The translations under genes were made by a program, and so were the position numbers. The notes under the pieces are model-generated. The model was not told the DNA's origin, searched no databases, and saw nothing but the letters and a program-made list of their open reading frames with translations. Below are positions 1 to 6,648 of a stretch of DNA of 20,138 nucleotides, one piece after another. The DNA lies in the NCBI GenBank assembly GCA_036274635.1, contig DASUFI010000304.1, positions 1 to 20,138 of the forward strand. The letters run 5' to 3'. The stretch comes from DASUFI01 sp036274635. Its GTDB lineage: Bacteria; Planctomycetota; B15-G4. Each line of letters opens with the position of its first letter. Position 1 is the stretch's first letter.

Positions 1-1
1 G

Positions 2-2227
2 CCCGACATCGTGGGCTTCGTGCTGCCGGGCCTCGTGCGCGCGCGTGAGCTCCTGGCCGCCGGCGGCACGGGCGCCTGGGACGACGCGCAGATGCTGGGC
101 TTCCCCTTCGCGGCCAGCCAGCACTTCCCGCTGCCCTCCCACGTGGACTGGCTGGCCGCGCCCTTCGAGCCGGTGCAGGCGCTGGACGTCCTGCTGGCCG
201 TGCACGTCGCGGCCGCGCTGTGGCTGGCGTATCGCGCGGCGCGGCTGCTGGGGGCGGCGCCACCCTTCGCGGCGCTGGCGGCGGTGGGCTTCACCTTCAG
301 CGCCTGGATGACGACGCGCTGGCACTGCCCGCCGATGACCTGGGCGACCACCTGGTTCCCGCTGCAGCTCGCGGCGCTGGCCTGGCTGCGCCAGAGACGG
401 CCGGCGCGCGCGCTCTTCGAGTCCGGCGTGGGCACGGCGCTGGGGCTCATGTCGGGCTTCCCGCAGGCGCCGTTCCTGCTGGGGATGGCCACGGTCGCGC
501 TGGCCTTGGGCGCCCGCGAGACGCGCCGGCCGCGCGCGCTGCTCGTGCTGGCGGCGGCGGGCGTACTGGGCGCGTGCGTGGCACTCCCCTGCCTGCTCGG
601 CGCGCTGCAGCAGGACGGCGCCTCCCTGCGCTCGCGGCCCGAGAGCCGCGCGGCGCTGGCGGGCAGCCACGTGCCAGCGGCTGCGCTGGCCGATCTCCTG
701 CTGCCCGACTTTTTCGGGGATGCCGTCGCCTTCGGCGGCGACACCCCGCCCGCGCCCACGATGGAGCAATGGCTGCCTGACCGCTTGCTGCTGTCCGGCC
801 AGCTGCAGGGCAACGCCGTCGAGGTCGCCGCCTACGTCGGGGTGCTCGGCCTGCTGCTGCTGCCCGCGGCGCTCTCGCGCGGGGCCGGCCGCGAGGCGCG
901 CGTGCTGGCGCTGGTCGCGGTCGCGGCGCTGGTCGGCGCGGTGGTCGCCGCGCGCGTGGCCACGGCGGTGCCGGGCCTCGACCGCCTCGCCTTCTCGAAC
1001 ACCAAGCGCCTGCTGTGCGTGTGGTGCTGCGTGCTGCCCTTCGCCGCCGCGCTGGCGGCGCAGGCCGTGGCCGAGCGCCGCGCGCGCTGGCCCGGGATCA
1101 CCGCCGGCGTGCTGCTGGCGGCGCTGCTCGCGACGCCCTGGCTCGCTGGGCACATCGACGACCCGCAGGCAGGCGCCTTCGCGGCCGATCTCGCGCGCGA
1201 GGTCCCGTGGCAAGCCGTGATGCTGATCGCGGGCGCACTCGCGCTGCGGCTGGCGCGTCGCGGGGCGCTGTGGGCCTGGGCGCCGGCCCTGCTGCTGACG
1301 CTGGACCTCACGGGCCGGGCGCGGCAGCTCAACCCGACCGTCCCCGACGAGCCGCTGCTGCCGGCCACGCGCACCATGGCCGCGCTCGAGCCGCTCGCCG
1401 CGAGCAGCACCCTCGCGGAGGGCCGCACGCCGCGCGGACGCGTGGCTGTGTTCGGCAGCAAGGCCGGATTGCTGCCGCCCACGCTGGTCTCGGCGGCGGG
1501 CGTACGCGACCTGCGCGGCATCACCGCCTTCGTGCCAGAGCGCACGGCGGACCTGCTCGCCTGTCTCGAGGGTCCGCTGTGGGACCCGGCCGACCCGCGC
1601 GTGGGCCGCGGCCTCACGCAGCCGGCCAGCCTGTCGCACCCGCTGCTGGATCTGCTGGGCGTGACGGCGGTGGCCCACGCCGACCCGGCGCTGGCGCAGG
1701 AGACCGGCCTGCCGGTGCTGCTCGAGGCGCCGGAAGAAGGCGTGGCGCTGCTGGCGCGCCCATCGGCCGGGCCGCCGGCCTTCGTGTGCAGCGGCGCGCG
1801 CCTGATGCCCGACGGCCCCGAGCGCCTGGCCTGGCTCGCGCGCCGCGATGCGCCGGTCTTCGAGACCGTGCTGCTCGAGCGCGCGCCGCCCTTCGCGCTG
1901 CCCGAGCGCGGCCCGCGCAGCGACGCGCAGGTCGAGCGCGCGGGGCCCGAGGCCATCACCGTCCGCTGCGACGCGCCGGCGCCGGGAGTCCTCGTGGTGA
2001 GCGAGGCCTGGGACCCGGGCTGGAGCCTCCGGCTCGACGGCCAGCAAGCGCCGGTGGAGTGCGTGGATCACGCGCTGCTGGGCGCCTTCGTCGGCGCGGG
2101 GCCGCACGTGCTCGAGCTGCGCTACGCGACGCCCGGCGCGGGCGGCGCGCGCGCGGCGGCCGTCGTGGCGCTCCTGCTGCTGGGCGCGGCCGGCGCGCTG
2201 GCCTGCCGCCGGCCAGTCGGGCCGTGA
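2..2227 (+). CDS. YfhO-family multi-pass membrane protein (5' end cut by window)
   Basis: This is a polytopic membrane protein of the YfhO / GT-C-like class, whose members are linked to lipid-carried sugar transfer or glycan decoration at the outer face of the membrane. The frame is open to the first base, and the first residues (PDIVGFVLPGLVRARELL) already look like the conserved first periplasmic loop, so the real start lies upstream; a GTG at 11 is the first in-window start codon but is unlikely to be used. About 11-12 hydrophobic segments are visible between residues 55 and 440, with an early loop reading DDAQMLGFPFAASQHFPLP. The last 100 residues form a soluble beta domain with the YfhO-like signature VVSEAWDPGWSLRLDG, then a final helix. 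It precedes a glycosyltransferase by 176 nt. The family assignment is fairly firm; the sugar substrate cannot be told. Confidence 0.8.
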   Translation, partial: PDIVGFVLPGLVRARELLAAGGTGAWDDAQMLGFPFAASQHFPLPSHVDWLAAPFEPVQALDVLLAVHVAAALWLAYRAARLLGAAPPFAALAAVGFTFSAWMTTRWHCPPMTWATTWFPLQLAALAWLRQRRPARALFESGVGTALGLMSGFPQAPFLLGMATVALALGARETRRPRALLVLAAAGVLGACVALPCLLGALQQDGASLRSRPESRAALAGSHVPAAALADLLLPDFFGDAVAFGGDTPPAPTMEQWLPDRLLLSGQLQGNAVEVAAYVGVLGLLLLPAALSRGAGREARVLALVAVAALVGAVVAARVATAVPGLDRLAFSNTKRLLCVWCCVLPFAAALAAQAVAERRARWPGITAGVLLAALLATPWLAGHIDDPQAGAFAADLAREVPWQAVMLIAGALALRLARRGALWAWAPALLLTLDLTGRARQLNPTVPDEPLLPATRTMAALEPLAASSTLAEGRTPRGRVAVFGSKAGLLPPTLVSAAGVRDLRGITAFVPERTADLLACLEGPLWDPADPRVGRGLTQPASLSHPLLDLLGVTAVAHADPALAQETGLPVLLEAPEEGVALLARPSAGPPAFVCSGARLMPDGPERLAWLARRDAPVFETVLLERAPPFALPERGPRSDAQVERAGPEAITVRCDAPAPGVLVVSEAWDPGWSLRLDGQQAPVECVDHALLGAFVGAGPHVLELRYATPGAGGARAAAVVALLLLGAAGALACRRPVGP

Positions 2228-2403
2228 GGGTTCGGTCGCGGCGCCTGAACGGAAGCATTCCCGATGCAGTGCTTGAGTCAAGCTTCAGTGCGAGATGCGC
2301 CGTCGGCACCCTGCGCCCGCCACCATCCTCTCGCCCTGCTGCCCAAGCCCGCCCTCGTCGCGCGGTATCCGGCGCGCCCGGGCGCGGATAGCATCAGCGG
2401 CCC
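2228..2403. promoter_or_regulatory. Intergenic region with two palindromes ahead of the glycosyltransferase
   Basis: This 176-nt gap contains no convincing gene. It starts with a stretch less GC-rich than its surroundings. Two symmetric elements are visible. The first is a perfect GCTTGA-G-TCAAGC palindrome at 2271-2283. The second is a TATCCG...CGGATA inverted repeat at 2366-2390 centred on CCCGGG, whose right arm ends 13 nt before the ATG at 2404. The right arm runs into GGATAGCAT, which could be a -10 element for a transcript with a very short leader. No Shine-Dalgarno sequence precedes the ATG. I therefore suggest promoter and operator content here, at low confidence. Confidence 0.35.
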
Positions 2404-3117
2404 ATGGCAGACGCGGGCATGCGCTCTCCGGTCGGCCTGCGGCACGGCGCGCTCGGGCAACTCGCCGGCCGCGGGGTGAGCGTCGTCATCCCGGCTTACG
2501 AGGACTGCGCGCGGCTGCGGCGCGCGATCTGGTCGGTGCAGCAGACGGCCGACATGCCCTACGAGCTGCTGGTCTCGTGCGCGCCGCGCTGCGTGGCCGC
2601 GAACCGCAACGCGGGCCTCGCGCGCGCGACGCAGGACCTCGTGGCCATGCTGGACGACGACGTGCTGCTGCCCGCCTGCTGGATGAGCCGCCTCGCCGGC
2701 GTGCTGGCGGCGCACGCCGACGTCGCCGCCGCCTCGGGCCATCTCGTGTTCCCCGACGGCTCGCCGCAGTCGCGCCGCGAGCACCTGGCCGACGGCGAGC
2801 TGTGGGACGTGACCATCCCCGGCACCTGCTTCGTCTACTCGCGCGAGCGCGTGGGCGACCAGCACTTTGACGAGGGCTATGTCGGCAGCCAGTGGGAGGA
2901 CACCGACTGGATGTGGCAGGTGCGCAAGCAGGGGCTGCGCACGGTGGTCGTCGGCGGCGTGTGCGTGGTGCACGACTACGTGCTGCGCGAGCCCGCCGGG
3001 CTGGAGGCCAACATGCGCCGCTTCCACGAGCGCTGGGGCCGGCTGCCCGGTGCCGAGGACGCGCACGCCATCGAGCTCCAGGACTGGAAGGCATGGACGC
3101 GCCCGCCGCTGCCGTGA
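2404..3117 (+). CDS. Family 2 glycosyltransferase
   Basis: This is an inverting GT-A-fold glycosyltransferase of 237 residues, predicted to act in the cytoplasm on a nucleotide-sugar donor to build a surface glycan. The nucleotide-binding strand VSVVIPAYED spans residues 25-34. The metal-binding DXD-type motif is LDDDVLLP at 83-90 (D84-D86), and the acceptor/catalytic-loop motif is EDTDWMWQVRKQG at 165-177. There is no C-terminal membrane helix, so the protein is probably soluble or peripheral. Length fits a bare GT2 domain. The ATG at 2404 and another at 2419 are both possible starts; neither has a good Shine-Dalgarno site. The stop overlaps the next gene, and the following deacetylase and FAD oxidoreductase place it in a glycan operon. 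The family is clear; donor and acceptor are unknown. Confidence 0.85.
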   Translation: MADAGMRSPVGLRHGALGQLAGRGVSVVIPAYEDCARLRRAIWSVQQTADMPYELLVSCAPRCVAANRNAGLARATQDLVAMLDDDVLLPACWMSRLAGVLAAHADVAAASGHLVFPDGSPQSRREHLADGELWDVTIPGTCFVYSRERVGDQHFDEGYVGSQWEDTDWMWQVRKQGLRTVVVGGVCVVHDYVLREPAGLEANMRRFHERWGRLPGAEDAHAIELQDWKAWTRPPLP

Positions 3118-3893
3118 GCGACGGCTTCATGCTGTCGGTGGACGTCGAGCCCGACTGGGGCGCGCCCTGCGCGCCGGGCGCGCCGCAGGCCGGCCTCGAC
3201 GAGGGACTGCCCTGGCTGCTCGACGCGCTGGAGCGGCACGGCGCGCGCGCGACCTTCTTCGTGGTGGGCGGGCTGGCCGAGGCCTTCGCGCGCCTGTGCC
3301 CGCCGGGCGCCGCGCACGAGGTGGGGGCGCATGGCCTGACGCACCGGCGACTCTCGCAGCTGGACGCCGCGGAGCTGGACGCCGAGCTGTGCGGCGCGCG
3401 CGCGCGACTGCAGGCCGCCGGCTTCCGCGTCGAGGGCTTCCGCGCGCCCTTCTTCGACGCGCCGCCGGACCTGGGCGCGCGCCTGGCTCGCGCGGGCTAC
3501 CGCTACGACGCCAGCGAGGGCGGCCTGATGCCCTCCGCAGCCAATCGGCCGCACGCGCCGCGCGCGGCGTCGCGCGGCGAGGTCGTGCGCCTCTCGGGCG
3601 ACGCGTTGCGCGTGCTGCGAGCGCCGGCCAACCTCACCTGGCTGCGGCTGCTCGACCCGTGCGGCGTGGCGCTGTTGCCCGCACGTCCACGGCACTTCCT
3701 GCTGCACCTGCACGAGCTGGTGCCTGCCGCGAGCGGGCTGTCCGCGCTGCCCTGGCCGCTGCGCCGCCTTCACGCGCGCGGCGCGGGGCCGCCGGCGCGC
3801 GCGCTGGTCGAGGACGTGCTGCGGCGCGCGCGCGACGCGGGCCAGGACTTCGTCACCGGCCGCGAGCTGGCCGCCTCGGCGCGGGCCGCATGA
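3093..3893 (+). CDS. Polysaccharide deacetylase (NodB-like, VDVE type)
   Basis: This predicted metal-dependent deacetylase removes acyl groups from N-acetylated sugars. From the ATG at 3093 it is 266 residues. Visible NodB-type motifs are LSVDVEPDW (residues 14-22, the motif 1 region in the VDVE form seen in exosortase-linked deacetylases, in place of TFDDG), ATFFVVGG (53-60), the metal-binding HGLTH (80-84), GFRAPFFD, YRYDASEGG, and a late LHLHELVP carrying the histidine of the last motif. No signal peptide is present. The start is uncertain: ATG 3093 overlaps the upstream gene by 25 nt and has GGAAGG very close to it, GTG 3114 would give a GTGA stop/start overlap, and ATG 3129 lies just before the conserved core. 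It is coupled to the glycosyltransferase before it and the oxidoreductase after it. The family is confident; the substrate is unknown. Confidence 0.85.
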   Translation: MDAPAAAVSDGFMLSVDVEPDWGAPCAPGAPQAGLDEGLPWLLDALERHGARATFFVVGGLAEAFARLCPPGAAHEVGAHGLTHRRLSQLDAAELDAELCGARARLQAAGFRVEGFRAPFFDAPPDLGARLARAGYRYDASEGGLMPSAANRPHAPRAASRGEVVRLSGDALRVLRAPANLTWLRLLDPCGVALLPARPRHFLLHLHELVPAASGLSALPWPLRRLHARGAGPPARALVEDVLRRARDAGQDFVTGRELAASARAA

Positions 3894-5341
3894 GCGCCGA
3901 GCGGCACGTCGTGGTGGGCGCCGGGCCCGCGGGCCTCACCGCGGCCTGGCACCTCGCGCACGCCGGCCGCAAGGTGCTCGTCCTGGAGGCCGACGACGAG
4001 CTGGTCGGCGGCCTCGCGCGCACGCACACCTGGGACGAGCTGCGCTACGACATCGGCCCGCACCGCTTCTACACCAAGAGCGAGGCGGTCAAGCGCATGT
4101 GGTCGGCGATGCTGCCGCAGGGCTACGTCACCGTGGAGCGCCTCACGCGCATCTACTACGGCCGGCGCTTCTATCCCTACCCGCTGAAGATCGGCGAGAC
4201 GCTGCGCCACTTCGGCGCGTGGCGCGCGCTGCGCGCAGGAGCCAGCTTCGCGGGCGCGCGCCTGCGGCCGCGGCGGCCGGAGGTGTCCTTCGAGGACTGG
4301 GCGGTGAACCGCTTCGGCCTGCACCTGTACGAGGCCTTTTTCCGCACCTACACCGAGAAGGTGTGGGGCGTGCCCTGCGCGCAGATCCACAAGGACTGGG
4401 CGGAGCAGCGCATCCGCGGGCTGTCGCTGCTGGAGCTGGCGCGGAACGCGCTGCCGGGCAGTCGGCGCGAGGTGAAGTCGCTGGTGGAGCGCTTCGACTA
4501 TCCGCCGCTGGGCGCGGGGCAGGTGTGGGAGGCCGTGCGCGACGCGGTCGTGGCGCGCGGCGGCGAAGTGCGGCTGGGCGCGCGGGTCACCGGCCTGCGC
4601 CACGCCGGAGGCGCAGTGCTCGAGGCGCGTACGGCCGATGGTGCGCGCCACGCCGGCACGCACTTCCACCTGACGATGACGCTCAAGGATCTGGTGGAGG
4701 CCCTCGACCCGCCGCCGCCGCCCGAGGTGCTGGCCGCCGGGCGCGGCCTGCTGCACCGCGACTTCATGACGGTGGCGCTCGTCGTGCCCAAGGCGCGCCT
4801 CTTCCCCGACCAGTGGATCTACGTGCACGAGCCGGCCGTGCAGGTCGCGCGCATCACGAACTTCGCCAACTGGACCCCGCGCCTCGCGCCGGGCGAGCGC
4901 ACGGTGCTGGGCCTCGAGTACTTCTGCACGCGCGGCACGCCGCCGTGGAGCCTGCGCGACGCCGAGGTCGTGGCGTTGGCCAGCCGCGAGCTGCACGCCA
5001 TCGGCCTCTCGCCCGACCCGGCGCCGCGCCCCGGCCGCGTGCACCGCAGCCTCGATGCCTACCCCGTCTACGACGAGACCTACCGCCAGCACAAGGAGAC
5101 GCTCAAGGCCTGGCTGGCGAGCAGCCTGCGCAACGCCTACCCCGCCGGCCGCAAGGGCCTGCACAACTACAACAGCCAGGACCACGCGATGATGAGCGCC
5201 ACGCTCAACGTGCGCAACGCGCTGGAGGGCACGCGCTTCGATCCGTGGTCGGTGAACGCCGAGCAGGAGTACGCGGAGGAAGGCGAGGCGAGCGCGGAGA
5301 TCGAGGAGCGGCTCGTCCCGCGGCGGGTGGGCGAGGATTGA
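3890..5341 (+). CDS. FAD-dependent oxidoreductase (amine oxidase / UDP-galactopyranose mutase-like)
   Basis: This 483-residue flavoprotein has an N-terminal Rossmann fold for FAD: VVVGAGPAGLTAAWHLAHAG with GxGxxG at G10-G15 and the ribose-binding acidic residue at E33 (VLVLEA). The second FAD contact is the VGGLARTHTW stretch, followed by YDIGPHRFYTKSE. The central part (FRTYTEKVWGVPC, then IHKDWAEQRIRGLSLLELA) and the C-terminal LHNYNSQDHAMMSA look like the protoporphyrinogen-oxidase/amine-oxidase-like proteins that occur in envelope glycan clusters. It could rearrange or oxidise a nucleotide- or lipid-linked sugar; true UDP-galactopyranose mutase activity is not shown. The ATG at 3890 overlaps the deacetylase stop (ATGA), which argues strongly for this start even though the frame is open much further upstream. 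The fold is confident; the reaction is not known. Confidence 0.85.
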   Translation: MSAERHVVVGAGPAGLTAAWHLAHAGRKVLVLEADDELVGGLARTHTWDELRYDIGPHRFYTKSEAVKRMWSAMLPQGYVTVERLTRIYYGRRFYPYPLKIGETLRHFGAWRALRAGASFAGARLRPRRPEVSFEDWAVNRFGLHLYEAFFRTYTEKVWGVPCAQIHKDWAEQRIRGLSLLELARNALPGSRREVKSLVERFDYPPLGAGQVWEAVRDAVVARGGEVRLGARVTGLRHAGGAVLEARTADGARHAGTHFHLTMTLKDLVEALDPPPPPEVLAAGRGLLHRDFMTVALVVPKARLFPDQWIYVHEPAVQVARITNFANWTPRLAPGERTVLGLEYFCTRGTPPWSLRDAEVVALASRELHAIGLSPDPAPRPGRVHRSLDAYPVYDETYRQHKETLKAWLASSLRNAYPAGRKGLHNYNSQDHAMMSATLNVRNALEGTRFDPWSVNAEQEYAEEGEASAEIEERLVPRRVGED

Positions 5342-5973
5342 CGCCAGCTCGCGCGGGCGTCGCGGCCGCGGGCCTCCTGCTGCTCCTGGCCTGCCAGGGC
5401 TGCGGCAGCCTCGGCCAGTACGGGCAGGACCGGCTGCGCGACCTGTCGGACATCCTCGATGTCCGCTACGGCACGGGCCTGGGCCTCGGCTCGCAGATCC
5501 GCGTGCTGTGGCTCGAGACCGGCTTCGGCCTGTCCACGGAGGCGTACTACCGCCAGTGGTTCGGCCGCAAGTCCGTCGAGGTGCGGCGGGGGCTGTTCGC
5601 GCAGGCGGTCGTCGCCGGCATCGACGGCGACTACTGGAGGCGCAAGTCTGACGAGCTCCTGGGCAACTCGTCCACCGGCTCGTTCTCCGTGCTGGTGGTC
5701 AACGTGCCCCTCTGCACGTCCTTCTTCTCGGGCACCGGCAGCGAGGACTGGTTCGAGGTGCCGGCCGGGGACCCGCCGCTCTGGGAGTCGTTCCGCATCG
5801 GCGGCGTGGTCTTCTTGCCGGGCGTGAGCGGCGGCCTCTTCCTGAACCTCGGCGAGGTCGTCGACTTCCTGGGCGGCGTCGTCGGTTGGGACCCGCTGCA
5901 CGACGACGGTATCCCGAAGTTCCGGCTGATCCCCGAGGGCGACCCGGACGTCCCGCCGGCGGAACAGCCGTGA
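5338..5973 (+). CDS. Predicted lipoprotein of unknown function (TTG start)
   Basis: I do not recognise a named family. The frame begins at a TTG whose last two bases are shared with the TGA of the upstream gene (TTGA); GAGGA lies directly before it. Translated from there (211 residues), it starts MTPARAGVAAAGLLLLLAC, a short signal sequence ending in a plausible lipobox LLAC with Cys19, then QGCGSLGQYGQDRLRDLSD. The mature part is rich in Gly and aromatic residues with alternating hydrophobic residues (LDVRYGTGLGLGSQIRVLWLE), suggesting a small beta-structured envelope lipoprotein. The stretch resembles in style uncharacterised lipoproteins with an RLRDLSDI-type motif after the signal, but I cannot name one. 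Overlap with the oxidoreductase suggests it is made with the glycan operon. The reading frame is convincing; the start and role are inferred. Confidence 0.65.
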   Translation: MTPARAGVAAAGLLLLLACQGCGSLGQYGQDRLRDLSDILDVRYGTGLGLGSQIRVLWLETGFGLSTEAYYRQWFGRKSVEVRRGLFAQAVVAGIDGDYWRRKSDELLGNSSTGSFSVLVVNVPLCTSFFSGTGSEDWFEVPAGDPPLWESFRIGGVVFLPGVSGGLFLNLGEVVDFLGGVVGWDPLHDDGIPKFRLIPEGDPDVPPAEQP

Positions 5974-5991
5974 GCGGCGCGGGCTCGCCGC
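5974..5991. terminator. Possible hairpin between convergent genes
   Basis: GCGGCG and CGCCGC (6 bp, loop CGGGCT) lie in the 21-nt gap between the lipoprotein stop and the stop of the - strand membrane protein. There is no T-run on either strand, so it is at best a weak or factor-assisted terminator serving both directions. Confidence 0.25.
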
Positions 5992-5994
5992 CCT

Positions 5995-6549
5995 TCAGCT
6001 CGGCAGCGTCGCCACCGTCTCGCGCGCCCACTCCGGGATCTCGGCCACGTACTCCTCGGCCCGCGGCACCTGTCGGCGGAAGTGTCGCGCCAGTCCGCCC
6101 TGATAGAGCAGCGTGACCACGAACATGACCGCGTAGGTGGCGCGCGCGAGTCCGGCCATGTCGAAGTTGTAGCCGACGGACTTGAGCGTGTCGTCGAGCT
6201 CGGCGCTCGTCGCGCGTACGACGGTGGCCATGAGCAGGCAGTAGATCGAGATGGCGGCGAGCAGCACCAGCTCGTTGCGCGCGAGGGCACGAGCCGCGGC
6301 GGCATCGCCGTCGGCGAGGCGCGGGCCGAGGCGGCGCGCGGCGGAGCCGACGTACAGCAGCGTCACGCCGACAGCGATGGCCACGAGGTCGGCGGCGTCC
6401 GTGGAGAGCGAGAGCAGCACCGTGAGCGCGCCGAAGACGAGGTAGCCCATGCCGTTGGAGGCGGCGAGCCGGCCGGCCCTGGCCAGCGGCGCGCGCAGCG
6501 TCGCGGCGCGCGTCAGCATCTCGCGGTCCTTGTCGCGCTCGGTGTCCAC
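5995..6549 (-). CDS. Four-helix membrane protein of unknown function
   Basis: This is an uncharacterised small integral membrane protein, 184 residues from the GTG at 6549. Four hydrophobic segments are visible: two around GYLVFGALTVLLSLS and LVAIAVGVTLLYVGSA, then VLLAAISIYCLLMATVV, then ATYAVMFVVTLLYQGG. A basic/acidic N-terminal tail (MDTERDKDREMLTRAA) and a C-terminal tail (EEYVAEIPEWARETVATL) probably face the cytoplasm. A second start, the ATG at 6519 (residue 11), has AAGGA seven bases before it and may be the true one. It is the only - strand gene in the window, convergent with the lipoprotein gene and divergent from the phosphatase-like gene across about 100 nt. No catalytic motif is seen and no function is assigned. 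Confidence 0.7.
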   Translation of the reverse strand: MDTERDKDREMLTRAATLRAPLARAGRLAASNGMGYLVFGALTVLLSLSTDAADLVAIAVGVTLLYVGSAARRLGPRLADGDAAAARALARNELVLLAAISIYCLLMATVVRATSAELDDTLKSVGYNFDMAGLARATYAVMFVVTLLYQGGLARHFRRQVPRAEEYVAEIPEWARETVATLPS

Positions 6550-6648
6550 GGCCGCCGGTCATCGTGCCACGCCCCGCGCGCGGATTGCAGCCGCGCCCCC
6601 GCGGGCTGGGCAGCACCGCCCTCCGCGTGGTGAGATGGCCCGCCTGCC
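6550..6648. promoter_or_regulatory. Divergent intergenic region (probable back-to-back promoters)
   Basis: This roughly 100-nt stretch separates the divergent membrane-protein and phosphatase-like genes and must hold both promoters. Neither the GTG at 6549 nor the ATG at 6649 has a clear Shine-Dalgarno site. Just upstream of each, about 9-10 nt away, is a less GC-rich patch: GTGAGATGG on the + strand (6629-6637 region) and CACGATGA read on the - strand. These may be -10 elements for short-leader transcripts. No palindrome stands out. Confidence 0.3.

Noticed and set aside
11..13. GTG at 11 as the true start of the YfhO-type gene
   Set aside because: The frame is open to the window edge and the first residues already look like an internal loop of the family, with no signal anchor or first membrane helix.
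2867..3889. An apparent N-terminal extension of the FAD oxidoreductase frame
   Set aside because: The upstream part is Arg/Ala-rich nonsense overlapping the glycosyltransferase and deacetylase genes; the Rossmann motif begins right after the ATG at 3890.
3770..5185. A 471-codon - strand frame opposite the FAD oxidoreductase
   Set aside because: No recognisable motif; the + strand flavoprotein has an intact GxGxxG motif and family-like segments throughout.
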